From Symbiodinium natans (taxonomy: Eukaryota > Sar > Dinophyceae > Suessiales > Symbiodiniaceae): a stretch of 64,000 bases of DNA. The stretch spans positions 1 to 64,000 of the forward strand of contig CAJNDS010002530.1 of the NCBI GenBank assembly GCA_905221605.1, written 5' to 3'. The position numbers were made by a program, and so were the translations under genes. Shown piece by piece: positions 46,126 through 57,738 of the stretch (position 1 is its first letter; every line of letters starts with the position of its first letter). The notes under the pieces were generated by a model. The model had not been told where the DNA came from and made no database searches. It saw only the letters and a program-made list of their open reading frames with translations.

Positions 46126-46815
46126 GGCCGAGCCGATTAGACTTGGATCTGAAGGCTGTCGAAACGAACCAGCACGGGCGATCGGCAAACACATTCTCTT
46201 TTGCTGCACTTCTTGAACGAACCACCACCGACCTTTAAATCCCGCTAAACCTTGAAACCCATACACATGTTAAACATGTCTCAGCCCTAAACCCGACCTC
46301 TCGTGATAAGCGGCCGGTTGGGCTCGGCGATGCCTTCGGGCAGACACGCCGCATCTGCCAAAGCCAGAAGTTGTACAATCAAAGCATTCCAAGTCCAAGC
46401 AATCATGCCTACAGCATCAGCTTGAGCCGACATGAGCCGACCACATCAGTCCGACACCCACAGTCACAGCACAACAGTAACCTCATGCTCTGATGAGCGA
46501 TGAGGTGTTTGTTCATTGGAGACTCATAATTCTTGCCCAACTTGAGTGATCCAAACGCTGCTCTGAACACACCCCTCCACCTGAACATCTCGCTGGGTGC
46601 TTACCCTCCCGCAAAGGTACAGGTGTGTGAGAGGCATACCGTGGTGATTCATTCAACCTCGTGCTCCCAAAGTTAGAAACTGATGAACTGACAATGAATG
46701 ACAATGAAGCGGGCTTGCATTCAGCGCTGCAAGCTACTTTCTCCTCTCAGCTGACTGAGTAGCCCACTGGTGCTTCATTTACACCATACATGTTTTGCGA
46801 CACGCCGCACTTACA
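46126..46815. other. Spacer between the TIR receptor-like and carrier genes
   Basis: About 690 bp separate the carrier stop codon from the receptor start codon, both on the minus strand. The last dense telomere-like words lie at 46240-46300. No TATA-like or other core-promoter element is recognisable. Confidence 0.5.
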
Positions 46816-49014
46816 CTATGCTTGAGCTTCTAGCAAGGCAGCTTCTCGCATTTTGCGAAACTGATGTGGGAACAGAAAGAAAAGCAGAAATATCTGAATG
46901 CGTTCTTTCACCATTCTGTTCAAAGCTGCCTTTATAGACGCGTTGAAGACTTGTCCTTCGATTCCGTACACAAAGCCGCGTAGCCCATCTGCTTTGTAGA
47001 CCCTCATGGCCATCTCGAACATGCTGAGGGGCACCGTGTCTGATACGTCTCCTTGCTGCTTTTTTGACTGTTGCTGCCGGCCTTTAGAGATTTTAGAGCG
47101 CTTTGTCTGCGCCTGGCACATCTGCTTCACTCGTGTCAGTGGATAGCAGATCGTGGAGGAAATGAGCTTACTGCCAAGGCCCAACCAGAATGCCTGGCCA
47201 GCTGTCAGTCCGATACGAACGCCCTTCGCATTATTTTGGTTCATTCGCCTTAACCATGCAGCTTTGATGGTGTCATAGAGGGGCTCCTGAATCGTGGCGC
47301 TCACAGAAAGAAGCAAGCATGGTAGAAGGCCTTTGTAGAAAGCTTCCAGGCCTTCCTCCCGATACATGGCAACGGCCGTTGCCCAGTTGCCCCGCCGCAC
47401 AGTCTGGGTCTGCATCCTTGTAGAATGGTTCTGCACAGGCAACGTCGAAAGCTGCATCAATGCGCCTGCAGGGCATCATCTAGGTCAGTATGTGGCAGAT
47501 ATCGATCCCGAAAAAGCTTCCGAGATTCGTGCTTGCATAATCTTGCATGGCTCGCTTCCTTTGATAATTGTGTGAGTGTATATGGCAACATATGGCAACC
47601 CACCACCACTCCAAGGTCTTGAAGATAGACCCTCTTCCTCCGAAGAAAACACACCCGGACCCCTGACGACAGGCACGTTGACAGAAAACCAGCCGGTACA
47701 CACACTGGGACGACCCCCGAAAGAGGTCGTAAATACATCGCTCATCTCTCGACATGTCTTGCATGCATTAAGCACTTTGCAGAAGCAGCATCATCGATTG
47801 AAACCGCAGGAATGCAGGGTTGATCAGACCCTTTATCACCACGCATCCAGTGTCTTCGTTGGTGCAAGAATAGATGGGCTGCTTGCAGGGCCCTGCTTTG
47901 CAGATTTTCGAAAATGTTTTCGGCCATGAAACTCCTTGTTATCAGAGCTTACGCGAATAATAGATAGCAACAGCAGTATCCACGTACAGTGCGCAAATCA
48001 CATGCCTGTGAGATTCTGTGAGCATTCATCAAATTGAACGTACTGTTCGTACAGCAAAGTCGGCCAAAACAACTACATGTGAATCATCTCAATGTGAAGT
48101 GCAGAGCTTCGATATGCTGGAAAACATTCCATCCACTCCTCATCTTATCCGCAATTCAAGAAAAACAATCATTCATAGATATCTCCGCGTAGATCATCGC
48201 AAAGAAACTTGCCCAAAGATCTACCGTCCTGCGGTCGTGGCAATGAGCATGTTGGCACGGTATGTGACACGGCCGACAAACCTTCGCCAGAGGGCCATGA
48301 AGGCCTCATAGAAGTAGTAGTACACAAAGTTGAAGATAAACGAATCCTGCCAAAGAACCCGCAAGGCGAACATATGCGAACATACTTATGATTGCAAATT
48401 GTGGATTGCATAGGCATGTCTCGGTTCCAAGTTGGTCCAGGCATGTACTCGGCCAACCAGGCGCCCACGGGGCCACCAATGCTTGAAAGCCTTCCTTCTT
48501 CCAGGTGTACTGCAAGGCACGGAAAGTGTTTCCCATGGCCTCATGCGCAGCGACACATAGCGACACGCTCTTTGCTATCCAGAATCGTAGATGAATCGGC
48601 TCGACCGAAGTCACACCTTCCCCCTGGAACCCTCAGACCCTGCTTGTATGCGATGGGGTGATGTGCACTTGCACAATCCACTCATTGCACATCATTGCAC
48701 ATCAGTAATATACGCATCACTACTAGTCATTACACTGTGATTACACCTTTGCTGCCTGGTGCTTCTCCTCGTCGAAGCCCTCATCTGTAGTTGCATGGCC
48801 TGCGAAGGCTTGCACCTCCAGATCACACTACATTTCTCAGCACTACTCGCAGATAATTCGGGAGCGCAACGGCGAAAAAAAGTGCCAAAACATGGAGAAC
48901 CGATGAATTCGCCTTCGTCTTTGTTACCTCCAAGGGGTAAAGCACCGTCGTCGAGAAAACCGCACCGACACCACCTCCAAGGGCTTTTACAAAGCCTTCG
49001 ATGGTAGCATCCAT
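46816..49014 (-). CDS. Mitochondrial carrier family (SLC25-type) transporter
   Basis: Four exons: 49014-48913, 48569-48477, 48346-48229 and 47465-46816 (stop). Joined, they give 320 codons in one frame, near the usual carrier length. Carrier signatures: LYPLEVTKTK at the end of helix 1 (P.[DE]..[KR]); ALQYTWKKEGFQAL; FNFVYYYFYEAFMALWRR; TRMQTQ with YREEGLEAFYKGLLPCLLLS and IQEPLYDTIKAAW; then CYPLTRVKQM and YKADGLRGFVYGI. The pattern is closest to peroxisomal or mitochondrial nucleotide and cofactor carriers (SLC25A17-like); the substrate is not assignable. Donors are GC, GT and GA. The segment between the second and third exons is short: the expected G..P loop appears in another frame at about 48476-48440, suggesting a one-base indel or a missed microexon. 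Confidence 0.85.
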
Positions 49015-50016
49015 TTGGTGCCGCCCAGCTTTTGACCCCTTTGAGAGACTGCCACTTGACAAACTTGACAAGTTCGATTAGAATGGTTCTCGATTGGTTG
49101 TGAAGCCTGTGTATGGGTAAAGAAGAGATATCAAATGATCCGACTCTAAGCATGATTACATAACACAGTTGTTTACAAGGATTTGCCATTGCGAGCATAT
49201 GCGAGATTAACGGGCCGTTATACTTTTGCTTTGAGCCGCTGCTGTCCCTGCTGACTGCACAGGTGCCGCTTGTGGATGCTAGTGCCTTGTTTCTGCTATT
49301 CTCTGCCTGACTTCCAGACGCTGTAACAACTGCCTTCGTGATGATCTGTGATGCTTTTTCATCATGAGTCGGGGTGGGAGTAGGAATCATCCTGACTTTG
49401 CTGTCTTGGTGACAGGTGTCAAATGCCAGCAATGGTGAGACAAGACTAAGTAAGACGGAAGGTGGGTCCTCAGCTGGAGTCGGCTAGCTCCTGCAGGCAC
49501 TCGGTCTGCTTTTTGGTCAGGTACCATGTCTAGTTTTAAAGTTTTAAAGACTTTGTCAACAGATTGCGCAGATGCTGTGTCGTGCTGTGAGTCCTAAACA
49601 GTCTGTGTCCTGGGGCTGGCAAGTCTTGAGCATGCCATTCCTGCGATTTTTATTGTAGGCTGCTGGTGCAGTGTTTGAGTGGGCTTTGCGGGGGTTTCAA
49701 CAGCATCCCCCGCATATTGCCGAGCTTCTCTTCGCGCGTCTTCCGCACCTCCCGCTCAATCCGAAAGCACCTGAACAGCTTGCGGACTCAGAAATTTAGG
49801 ACCTGTGTGGGGACATAGTACTCGCCTGGACTGAAGTTGTTCTATCTCCTCGCTGATGGACTGAAGGCACTTGTTGTAGGCCTGCGCCGTTCATGATGCT
49901 GCGAGAGCCAACAAGCAATCTATGCAGGCGTTTAAGTAAAGTGCTGCAGTGCCTCATCTAATTCACCGGAAGGTTTGGCCGCGTCCTTCAACCTCGTCCG
50001 GAGGCCTTGGCAGCAT
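49015..50016. other. No gene recognised
   Basis: A 246-residue minus-strand frame (49432-48692) overlaps carrier exon 1 in a different frame and has no exon signature. I treat it as a shadow. Otherwise nothing is supported here. Confidence 0.5.
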
Positions 50017-50265
50017 TCATTTGGATAGTCGCAGGCAGAGAAAGTCGTTGGCACAACGTGGCCTGAAGGTCTGGGCTGAAAACAGGTCCTGCCCAGGAAC
50101 CGAATAAATCACTTGCACACACTCATTGTACGAGTATGTGAGTTTGGCGAAATCTCGTGGTTGGCAAGGTCCTGGGCTGGTCAGAGAGCTTCCGGTTGAG
50201 TTGGGGTGCAAGATTTCCACCTGAAGACCTTTTGCAGCGGAGGCGTCGACGTATTCGAGGTGCAT
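50017..50265 (-). CDS. Candidate coding segment, unknown
   Basis: An 82-codon frame begins MHLEYVDASAAKGLQVEILH and includes FAKLTYSYNECVQVIYSVPG. Amino-acid usage is balanced and it lies on the prevailing strand. No domain is recognised and the overlapping plus-strand frame is less protein-like. It could be one exon of a larger gene. Confidence 0.3.
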   Translation of the reverse strand: MHLEYVDASAAKGLQVEILHPNSTGSSLTSPGPCQPRDFAKLTYSYNECVQVIYSVPGQDLFSAQTFRPRCANDFLCLRLSK

Positions 50266-50716
50266 CGTACTTGCTATGCAGGCCCTGTTTTTGGACTAAG
50301 TGTTCCGCAAGCGCCGGGCACCACCTCGGAGACTACTCGACCTGAAGAAAATGGCAATAAGTGACTACGCGTCCCAGCGAATCGGCACACCAGCATCAGT
50401 GGCACAGAAATGGCATGGTGATAGCACGGTGCACCATGAGTCAGCACTTGCTGAGTCGCGTGGGGCCCCAGTTTATGAGTTGCGAAAGCACAAGCAAGTT
50501 GCAAGCACAGAATCGGCAATGGTGTGAACCATTTAGCAGGGAGATGCAGGGAGAGTCTGAAGATGTCTGAAGATGTCTGAAGTGGCGCGAATGGACTCAC
50601 AGGATGCGAATTCCAAGGCCTGGGCTGTCGCTGCCTGACACTCGGAGCAGCTAAAGTTGCACGTTTTGTACAAATTGGTTTAGCATCTGCACAAAAGCAA
50701 ATTGGAAGACGTTCCA

Positions 50717-50762
50717 GGAGAGAGAGACAGAGAGAGAGAGAGGGAGAGAGTCAGAGAGAGCT
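50717..50762. repeat. GA-rich microsatellite
   Basis: An interrupted GAGAGA run; the plus-strand frame across it encodes an Arg/Glu repeat and is not taken as a gene. Confidence 0.9.
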
Positions 50763-51669
50763 CCAGGCAACATTGCAGTATGTGCAATCGGCCTCTCAAC
50801 GAACGTGGACGACCTGGTTTACAGAGGAGCCAGCATTGCCAAGTGTTGCCGCAATCTGCCGCATGTGTATCTAGGGGTCATACATCAGGGATTTCCCGAA
50901 GCGGTGCCCGTCTGCTGAAGAGGCTCGAGGAGGAGTCTTCGCAGGACGTTTTTCAGCAACAGCATGCAACAGCAACAGCAGTTCATGCCACTTACATTGC
51001 TATGATTCTCAACTTTGATGCCCTTTACCCGCCTTCAATCTGTTTCCCAGCGCGGGCCGCCAGTTCCGCGCAGACAGCGGTGACCTAAAACATGGAAACG
51101 GCGGACGGCGTCATGCAACGGCAGTGCTTTGACTGGGCTCGGTACATCCTCCCGGGGCCACCGGTATCTGGTTCTACAGCCGCCTCAAATGCCAGAGCTT
51201 TCAACCTGCCCCATGGTTGCCTTCTTGCGCCCATGGACATCCGAAAATCGCTGTGCCTCGCCGCGGCCGCCGCCACTGCCCCCAGTCGAAGCATCCGGAC
51301 CTATCTACATCACTGCACAGTGGCACCTGAGTGGCAGGACCGGTGAGACCGAAGCTGCAGCTGGGCCTGGCTCGGGTATCTCGGGGATGCTGAGCCCCAA
51401 TGGAATTCCGCCACGCGGAGGTGGACTCCTTCAGGCCAAAGGGGGATACATGACAAATTGCTGAAGGTGCCTCCAAAGATATTCCAAGATCAGCCGTGAG
51501 GCGGTGGAGGCACGTCCGTGTCAGAACCGTATGGCAAGGGCGGCGCAGAATGGAGCCGCCGCACCTGATTCTCTTTGGGCGTTCGCACAAAGGCTGCAGT
51601 ATGCTGCAGTGAAGCCACTTTGCCGAATGCCGCTGGAGAGCCGCCGGCACCCTTGGTTTCAGGTCCTTG

Positions 51670-51905
51670 TCCGTCCCATATGGAGCACGTGGAACACTGC
51701 TTGAGGAAGGCGGTGGGCGTGCCGTGAACCTCTGCCAGGCCAATAAGCTGGCCAAGGTTTGACCAAATTATGCCGTGTTGCTGCCTGCCTGCCCCATCCA
51801 TCTTTTTTGCGTGTACCCTCGGGTAGAGGATCCCACGGACCAGGGCTGCGGGAGCATCGTTCCTCACAAGGGAGATCAACTCCAGGAAATAGTGTCTTGG
51901 CCAAG
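51670..51905 (-). CDS. Candidate exon, unknown
   Basis: The minus-strand frame reads FLELISLVRNDAPAALVRGI, then YPRVHAKKMDGAGRQQHGII and LGQLIGLAEVHGTPTAFLKQ. It looks like a soluble alpha-helical protein segment. A 13-C run just upstream probably marks the intron. No family is recognised and boundaries are approximate. The plus-strand frames over 51092-51464 are weaker. Confidence 0.4.
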
Positions 51906-52328
51906 GAAATTCCAACCCCCCCCCCCCCGACCCAGATGGCCGTGGGCACCTTCTGGGGAGGGCACTGTTATTTTTTAGCCGGACATGGCTGTCCCAACTT
52001 GTGAGCTCCATTCTCTGAGCGCGAAAGAAAAAATTGACAGCCTGAGAAAAGCGCTTCCACCCACGAGAGCAGGCCAGAGCATGGAGCTGGATGATGTGGT
52101 TTGTGGTTTAAGGGCTTAAGAGGGCAGTACTACAACCAGGATTGACTCAAATTGAACCTTTGCACATTCAAACACCTTTTAAAAAGCAAAGATGCAACTC
52201 GGGCAACATAAATTTGTAGTGCCCGTAGTGTTCAAGCCTCTCCATAGGACATCCCGATAAACCCTGTTGCCTTCCCTTGACAGAGTCACCAGAAGCGCTA
52301 GAAGCAATGGAGGCTCGACACCGACGCG

Positions 52329-52628
52329 ATGTCCTTCAACTTCACAGAATCACTCCCACTCGATTTTGGCTGTTCTCCCTATGACAGTGTTTGCAACTTC
52401 TGTGTTCTGCTTTTGTTCGGTTTCCATGTTGAATCTAGGCTACAGGGCTTCCACAGCGCGCCCACCCGACTCTTTGAAAGGGTGCTGTACCTTGTGAACT
52501 CGTTGCGAGAGGTCGAAATAGGCTTCCGCTGCCTGATCCACCCCATACTACCGCTAAGTGGATGCGCCACACGGCAAAAAAGACAACATGAGATGCAAGA
52601 TGGTTGCAAGACGCAAATTAGAAAGTGA
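52329..52628 (+). CDS. Candidate coding segment, unknown
   Basis: A plus-strand frame starts MSFNFTESLPLDFGCSPYDS and includes RLFERVLYLVNSLREVEIGF. The composition is protein-like, but the strand is opposite to all resolved genes and there is no partner exon. The antisense frame is also open, so this is tentative. Confidence 0.27.
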   Translation: MSFNFTESLPLDFGCSPYDSVCNFCVLLLFGFHVESRLQGFHSAPTRLFERVLYLVNSLREVEIGFRCLIHPILPLSGCATRQKRQHEMQDGCKTQIRK

Positions 52629-52866
52629 GGGTGTGGTCCTGGGCTCCCTGGCTGCGCCGTCCGCGCCTTTTCAAACCCAATGTGTCCTTGCGGCAATTTT
52701 CGATCGAAGGCTCCGTGCCAGGAGTGGCCTCTAAGCAGATCTTCTTGCACCTCGCCTCACTTGTGGACACTGCGGACTTGAGGCCGTGGGCCTTGGCAGG
52801 ACAGCGGAAAGCGCATGGCTTTCAAACATTGTGCAGGTGCATGGCGAAAGTGCAATATGTAAACGT

Positions 52867-52904
52867 ACATATATATATATATGTATGTCCATGCATATAC
52901 ATAC

Positions 52905-52940
<36 letters not shown>

Positions 52941-52941
52941 C
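52867..52941. repeat. AT/GT microsatellite
   Basis: Two (AT)n runs around a TATGTCCATGCATA core, then (GT)n. Repeat-encoded Tyr/Ile/Val frames are artefacts. Confidence 0.92.
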
Positions 52942-53234
52942 CATGCGCTGCAAACATCTGAAGAAACTTTGGGCATTCTTTGCCGAGAGATGCATGAAAC
53001 AAGTATGACAAGTGTCGCACGAGGCAACCTCAAGATGGGAACGGTCTTGAATTCAGACTGTTCTTAACTTGAGAAGGGGCTACGAAAGCTAGTCACCGCA
53101 GGGGGGTGTCGGCAGGACTTGGAGCCGCCGGCGCAGCTTTTTCCGTATTTCAGGCACATGCTTCAGGTGGCGGCGGCGGCGGCTGCGAAGGGGGGCCGGG
53201 GGAGGACCTTGGGGTGGGGTTGGGGGGACCTTGT

Positions 53235-53510
53235 GGGGGGGTGGGGGGGGGCCTGAAGGTGGTAGGGGGGGGGGGGCCCCCCCCCGCCCCTACCTTATCC
53301 CACACGCAACAACCACCTTAAGCTTCGAAAATGCTTCATGAGTTGAGGGGGGGGGGGGGGGGGGGGGGGGCCCCCCCCCCCCCCCCCCCACCCCCCCCCC
53401 CACCCCCGCCCCCCCCCCCCCACCCACCCCCCCACCCCCCCCCCACCCCCCCCCACCCCCCACCCCCCCCCCCCACCCCCCCCCCACCCCCCCCCCACCC
53501 CCCAACCTTA
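53235..53510. repeat. Long G-run / C-run low-complexity block
   Basis: A G-rich stretch (53160-53275) meets C runs; then about 24 G residues (53346-53370) run straight into more than 120 bases of C interrupted by single A residues. The two halves could fold back or form G-quadruplexes. Length and exact sequence are doubtful because such runs assemble poorly. Confidence 0.88.
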
Positions 53511-53599
53511 AGTCTTGGGTTTCGGACCTGTTAAGGTGTGGAACACTTTTTTTCCCTGGAAGCTTCTTAACAAGTGAATACCAGTGCATGGGTAAACGA

Positions 53600-53910
53600 C
53601 AACTCCCGCCAGCTCCACAGAGCTAGCTTTCGTGATTTGCGTGCCACTGTGTCCTTTCTGAGCATCTGACAAGATCTCCGCCACCATCTCCGGCTTTGGG
53701 AGAAAGGTGCCTCAGCATCTGGGCACGCAGAGCAAAAATCTCTTGCAACATTGCCGATTGGGCTCTGGCCGCCTCTCCTTTGCACGTCGGCCTTTGGGAA
53801 AGCCCTCGGCCGATTCCTTCATAGAGATGGTCTTCGACAGGCTCTTTTGATCCGATTTGCACCTTGCCTCCCCTGAAGGGTTTTCTTCCAGCACGTCCGG
53901 GCCAACCAAC
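53600..53910 (-). CDS. Candidate coding region, unknown
   Basis: Two adjacent minus-strand frames look protein-like: VGPDVLEENPSGEARCKSDQ followed by KTISMKESAEG (about 53909-53800), and GEAARAQSAMLQEIFALRAQ followed by MLRHLSPKAGDGGG (about 53785-53680). A frame change between them suggests a small intron. Helical, Ala/Glu-rich; family not recognised. Confidence 0.33.
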
Positions 53911-54330
53911 TGTCAGGGGCACATCAATGCTCACAATGCAAAAACAATGCAAAAAAAACAAACGTCGTGTGCTACTTGCTATCACAACATCACATTCTAC
54001 CAGCTGAGGACACTGCCGGTTTATCATCCTAACAGCATGACTTTTTGGGCCACGTGACATCAGCCTTCGCGGCATTCGAAAAAATGCAATGGTTTCTCCT
54101 CGTGCTGACGTCTGGGGCTGGCCCAGTTCATAATTAGTGTCAAAGATTCTGCGGTGGACGCTTTGCCCGTCGGAGACAAGCGGGAGACATATTAAATGAG
54201 TCCAACAATCCCGACGGAGGTCACGGCATGTCACAGCATGTCAAAGCTCAACATCTAGTCCGCCCAGACGAGCGTCACAGCATCCAGGCCCTGCTCACTT
54301 CACAAAAGGAAACAAATCAGACAACTATTG

Positions 54331-54607
54331 GTTTTCTATTGGATTCCTATTGCTTTTCTATTGCTTTTATTGGTTTTCTAATTCTATTGGTTTCAAAGGG
54401 TTTTACTGGGTTTTCTATTGGTTTTATTGGTTTTCTATGGGTTTCTATTTATTGGTTTTCAATGGTTTTTATTGGTTTAGGCTTGGTTTTCTATTGGCTG
54501 TTGTTGGTTTTCTATTGGTTTTTTATTGGTTATCTATTGGTTTTTATTGGTTGTCTATGGGATTCTATTTATTGGTTTTCTATTGGTTTTTATTGGTTTT
54601 CTATTGG
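54331..54607. repeat. TATTGGTTTTC satellite
   Basis: More than 20 imperfect copies of an 11-12 base TATTGGTTTTC unit. It is open in two plus-strand frames, encoding Phe/Tyr/Trp-rich repeats; I regard these as by-products of the repeat. Confidence 0.9.
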
Positions 54608-54624
54608 AAAAATGGAAATATCGC

Positions 54625-55130
54625 CAGCCCGCGAGGACGATAAGCACAGAGATTTTCAATTGCTGAAGTACTTATACGACGCGCTAGCGGATTTTTTGGA
54701 ATTGGAGGCTGCAGCGGAAAACTGCGATTCCCCTTTTACTTCGCATCTGGGATCGATGCACAAATCGTTCGCTCCTGACCTAACCCTTAACAGGGCGGGA
54801 ATTCAGGCTAGAGTTTGGGAGGTTAAAAAAACCCCTAAAATACTGGAAAGCCCACCATGACGATAAGCACAGAGAGTTTGGTGTGCTTAAGGCTTAAGTC
54901 TTAAGTAAGCCCACGTGCTCTCCCCTTTCGGAGTTAGAGGCTGCAGCAGAAAACTGCGACTTTTTCCTACTTCGCATCTAGGATCGATGCCCAAATCATT
55001 CGCTCCTGGCCCACCCCTCCGGGGCCGGAATTCAGGCCAGAGTTTGCAGTAGTAAAACCCTAAAATAAGGAAAAGCCCAGTGGGACCTCGATGACAAGAA
55101 GTACAGCGATTTTGACTTGCTTAAGCAAGC
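54625..55130. repeat. Two-and-a-half copy tandem duplication of a 223-234 bp unit
   Basis: Three starts are visible: GACGATAAGCACAGAG at 54636, the same at 54859, and a diverged GATGACAAGAAGTACAGCGA near 55090. Units share GAGGCTGCAGC.GAAAACTGCGA, CTTCGCATCT.GGATCGATGC and GAATTCAGGC.AGAGTTTG. In the first unit the plus frame reads DDKHRDFQLLKYLYDALADF, possibly once coding; later units carry stops. Confidence 0.8.
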
Positions 55131-55425
55131 ACAGCAAGAAATGATAAGCTTCCAAAAAGGGCATAATAAAACCCTCGAGAATTAGAGAAACAAATAGAGA
55201 AACAAATTGGGGAGAGAAAAAACATCAGCGTTCCAAGAAGAGGAGAAGAGGAGCGGAAAAGCACACAGCCCTTTTGGCCCGCCTCCCCCCCCCAGCCCAG
55301 GAAACAATGGGACCCCTTTCCTGTTTTCTGGGGGGGTGGAGGGGTGGGGGCCTGGGGAAAACACCGTTAATTACACCTAAGACAGAGCCATGCGAGAGCT
55401 ATGAGAGCTAACCTTCCAACCTGCG

Positions 55426-55770
55426 TTGTACGTGTCTATGCCAGCATGGGCCCGAAAAACCAAACGCCAGACGACCCAGTTCAAGTACATCCGCAATGCG
55501 TTTGTAATGATGCAATGCCTTCATTGCCTTCGTATCCTTCGTAAAGGTGTGTGTGTGTGTGCTACGAGTACGAAGTTGACTTTGGAGCTTTTGGAGCGAC
55601 ATCTCCGCACATCGCTTGTGCACATTTTCGCGACGCCGGAGTTCCAGGAGCAAAAAAGGAGGGTATGCTCTGGTCCAAGAGCCTGTGAGGTAGCAGAGTA
55701 TGGCCCACGTTTTGACGACACCGAGAGCTGCTGCAGCACCATAGCGCACCTTTGTTGTGATGACAGGTGA
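55426..55770 (+). CDS. Candidate coding segment, unknown
   Basis: A 114-codon plus-strand frame includes RKTKRQTTQFKYIRNAFVMM and LELLERHLRTSLVHIFATPE. A (GT)n run at 55549-55560 breaks it and may be intronic. The minus strand is also open over much of it. No family recognised. Confidence 0.27.
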   Translation: MYVSMPAWARKTKRQTTQFKYIRNAFVMMQCLHCLRILRKGVCVCATSTKLTLELLERHLRTSLVHIFATPEFQEQKRRVCSGPRACEVAEYGPRFDDTESCCSTIAHLCCDDR

Positions 55771-55905
55771 ACCGGAGTGGGCGCGTGCGGGTACGCGAAT
55801 CCTTGCATCCGTGAGAAAGGGTCCGTGAGGTGCGTCACGAGTCTCAGATGCGTTTTGGGTAGCCTCCCTGAGCAGACAATGTTGGTGCTGCATGTTTAAT
55901 TGCAT

Positions 55906-57738
55906 TGTGCATTGTGAGCATGGCGGGCTTGCGATTCAAGTGGGAGGCAACTGACAAATACTGACACATACTGACACCATGCAGTGGCTCAGATGGTGGC
56001 AGGGTGTGTCAGCTCCGCAAAGCCCTGGAAAACTCCTGCATGTTCCACCCAGGGCCTGCAGCTGCATCCCGCGAACTGCGCCTGTGCTTTGCTGTTGCGT
56101 GCGGCGTCGCGGCCGCGGCCGTCGCGCATCCTTGCAGGTCATGCGGTGTCCAAAAACATATTCTCTTGACGTTCCTTGCATGGACAACTCTTAGACAATT
56201 GATGCCTCGCCCTCACTATGATTTCCATCCAGACAAGACCTGGGAGAGGCGTAGAGGCGGAAAGGTTGTGGGCTGTTGGGATCTCGAAGTAACCGTCAAA
56301 TTGTCAAAAGCCCGGGCTGGCAAGCAAGACTGCAAGTCGTGAAGTAGCAGTTGCTGCTCGCTTGAATGACAGTAGACTCGGTAGACTGTAGAAGTGTCGC
56401 TAGTCACAAGCGACAAATGACACTGGAACATGCAACTCAAAGCTTTGCAACTTCGACTGAGAGTAAGGTCTGCTCCTCACGCCAGCACTCAGCCGGTGTG
56501 CCTTGACTTGGGCCGGCCAAACGCAAAAAAAACTGTTTTCTCAGTTTTGACAGGTTGCAAGACTTCTGTCAAAGGTACATCGGGCCCCGGCGGCGTCGCT
56601 CGAGAGGGCCCGCTGAGGACTCCCAACGCTCCCAGGGCTCCGCATGCCAGGGCTCCGGATGCGGCAAGGTGAAGTACTCAGAGTCTCCCTGCAGGCAAGA
56701 ATTTGAATAGGCAAGAATTCTAAGAAGGGAGCAGCGATCCTAGATCCGCTCGGTTTCCTGCCCGATGTTTTTCTTTATCGAAGGTTGAGCTTGCCCTTGG
56801 CTACGGCTCGCCTTTTGCTCTTACGATGTCTGACACTTTGCGCCAGTCAGCGCGCGAAGCCGAGTTAATCTGCACTCTGTCGCCCCTTGGAAGGCAGAAC
56901 CTGTCCGAAAACTGCCAGGATGCTAAGACTCAGGCATGTTCTTGAGAGTCCAATGTTCTCAGCTAATAGGGGGCGAGTCAACACTGCCGATAGAAGATCC
57001 AGATGCTTGCAGAGGGCTATGCGTAAACTACCAACAACATCCGGCGAGGCAGTCAGGATGGACCGGCATTGCATGGCGTTGCGCAAGAGCGGGGTTCCTG
57101 TCCTGAGCGCGTCCCAAGCTTCTTGCAGATGGAGAGCCTCGCCGTGACTCATCCTGGCATCTGCCGAAATTTCGAGAGATTGCATATATTGCATAAAATG
57201 GCATCAAACCTCACACCGAGAGACCCATGACATGTCAGACGCTTCACGGCCTCCTATGTGATCCGACCTCCGACGGCAGCTCCATAGGGTTCGGCCTCCA
57301 GTGCTCCCCAGATAGAAGGAGAAGGCAGCTAGGGCGTGCAGCAAAAGCGCCAGCTCACGAATGAGAGACAGCAGCCACAAAGAGTACTGTGTGCATGTTT
57401 AACGATCGAGGTCCACCTCTAAATTTCTTGAGAAACACACCGCAAGAGAGATTTCGGCAGAATGATCAAAGCAGTCTACATGGACAGGAATTCAATTTTA
57501 GTTTCGACAAACCAGGGACTACTGGATCCAGCATATGGCCCATTTGCGGATTTTGAGTGCGAAATTTTCCGGGGCCTGCATGCTGGAGAAGCTGAGCCAC
57601 TCGAAGAAAAACATTTTTGATTGCCAATATTTGCCAAATTTAAGCGGTTGTGAGATCATGTGAATATATGCACACATATGTAAGCATGTATATACATACA
57701 TATAGAGTACATATATGCACACTTTGTTGCACATGTGC
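55906..57738. other. No gene recognised
   Basis: Short open frames on both strands overlap one another (for example plus 56004-56342, minus 56865-57194), and none shows a domain or a chain of exons. A run of alternating TATA/CATA words lies at 57655-57720. Confidence 0.4.

Noticed and set aside
48692-49432. 246-codon minus-strand open frame
   Set aside because: It overlaps carrier exon 1 in another frame and has no domain, exon border or protein-like composition throughout.
54228-54860. 210-codon plus-strand frame with many transmembrane-like Phe/Tyr stretches
   Set aside because: The hydrophobic part is an 11-bp satellite translated in frame; only the last part may once have been coding.
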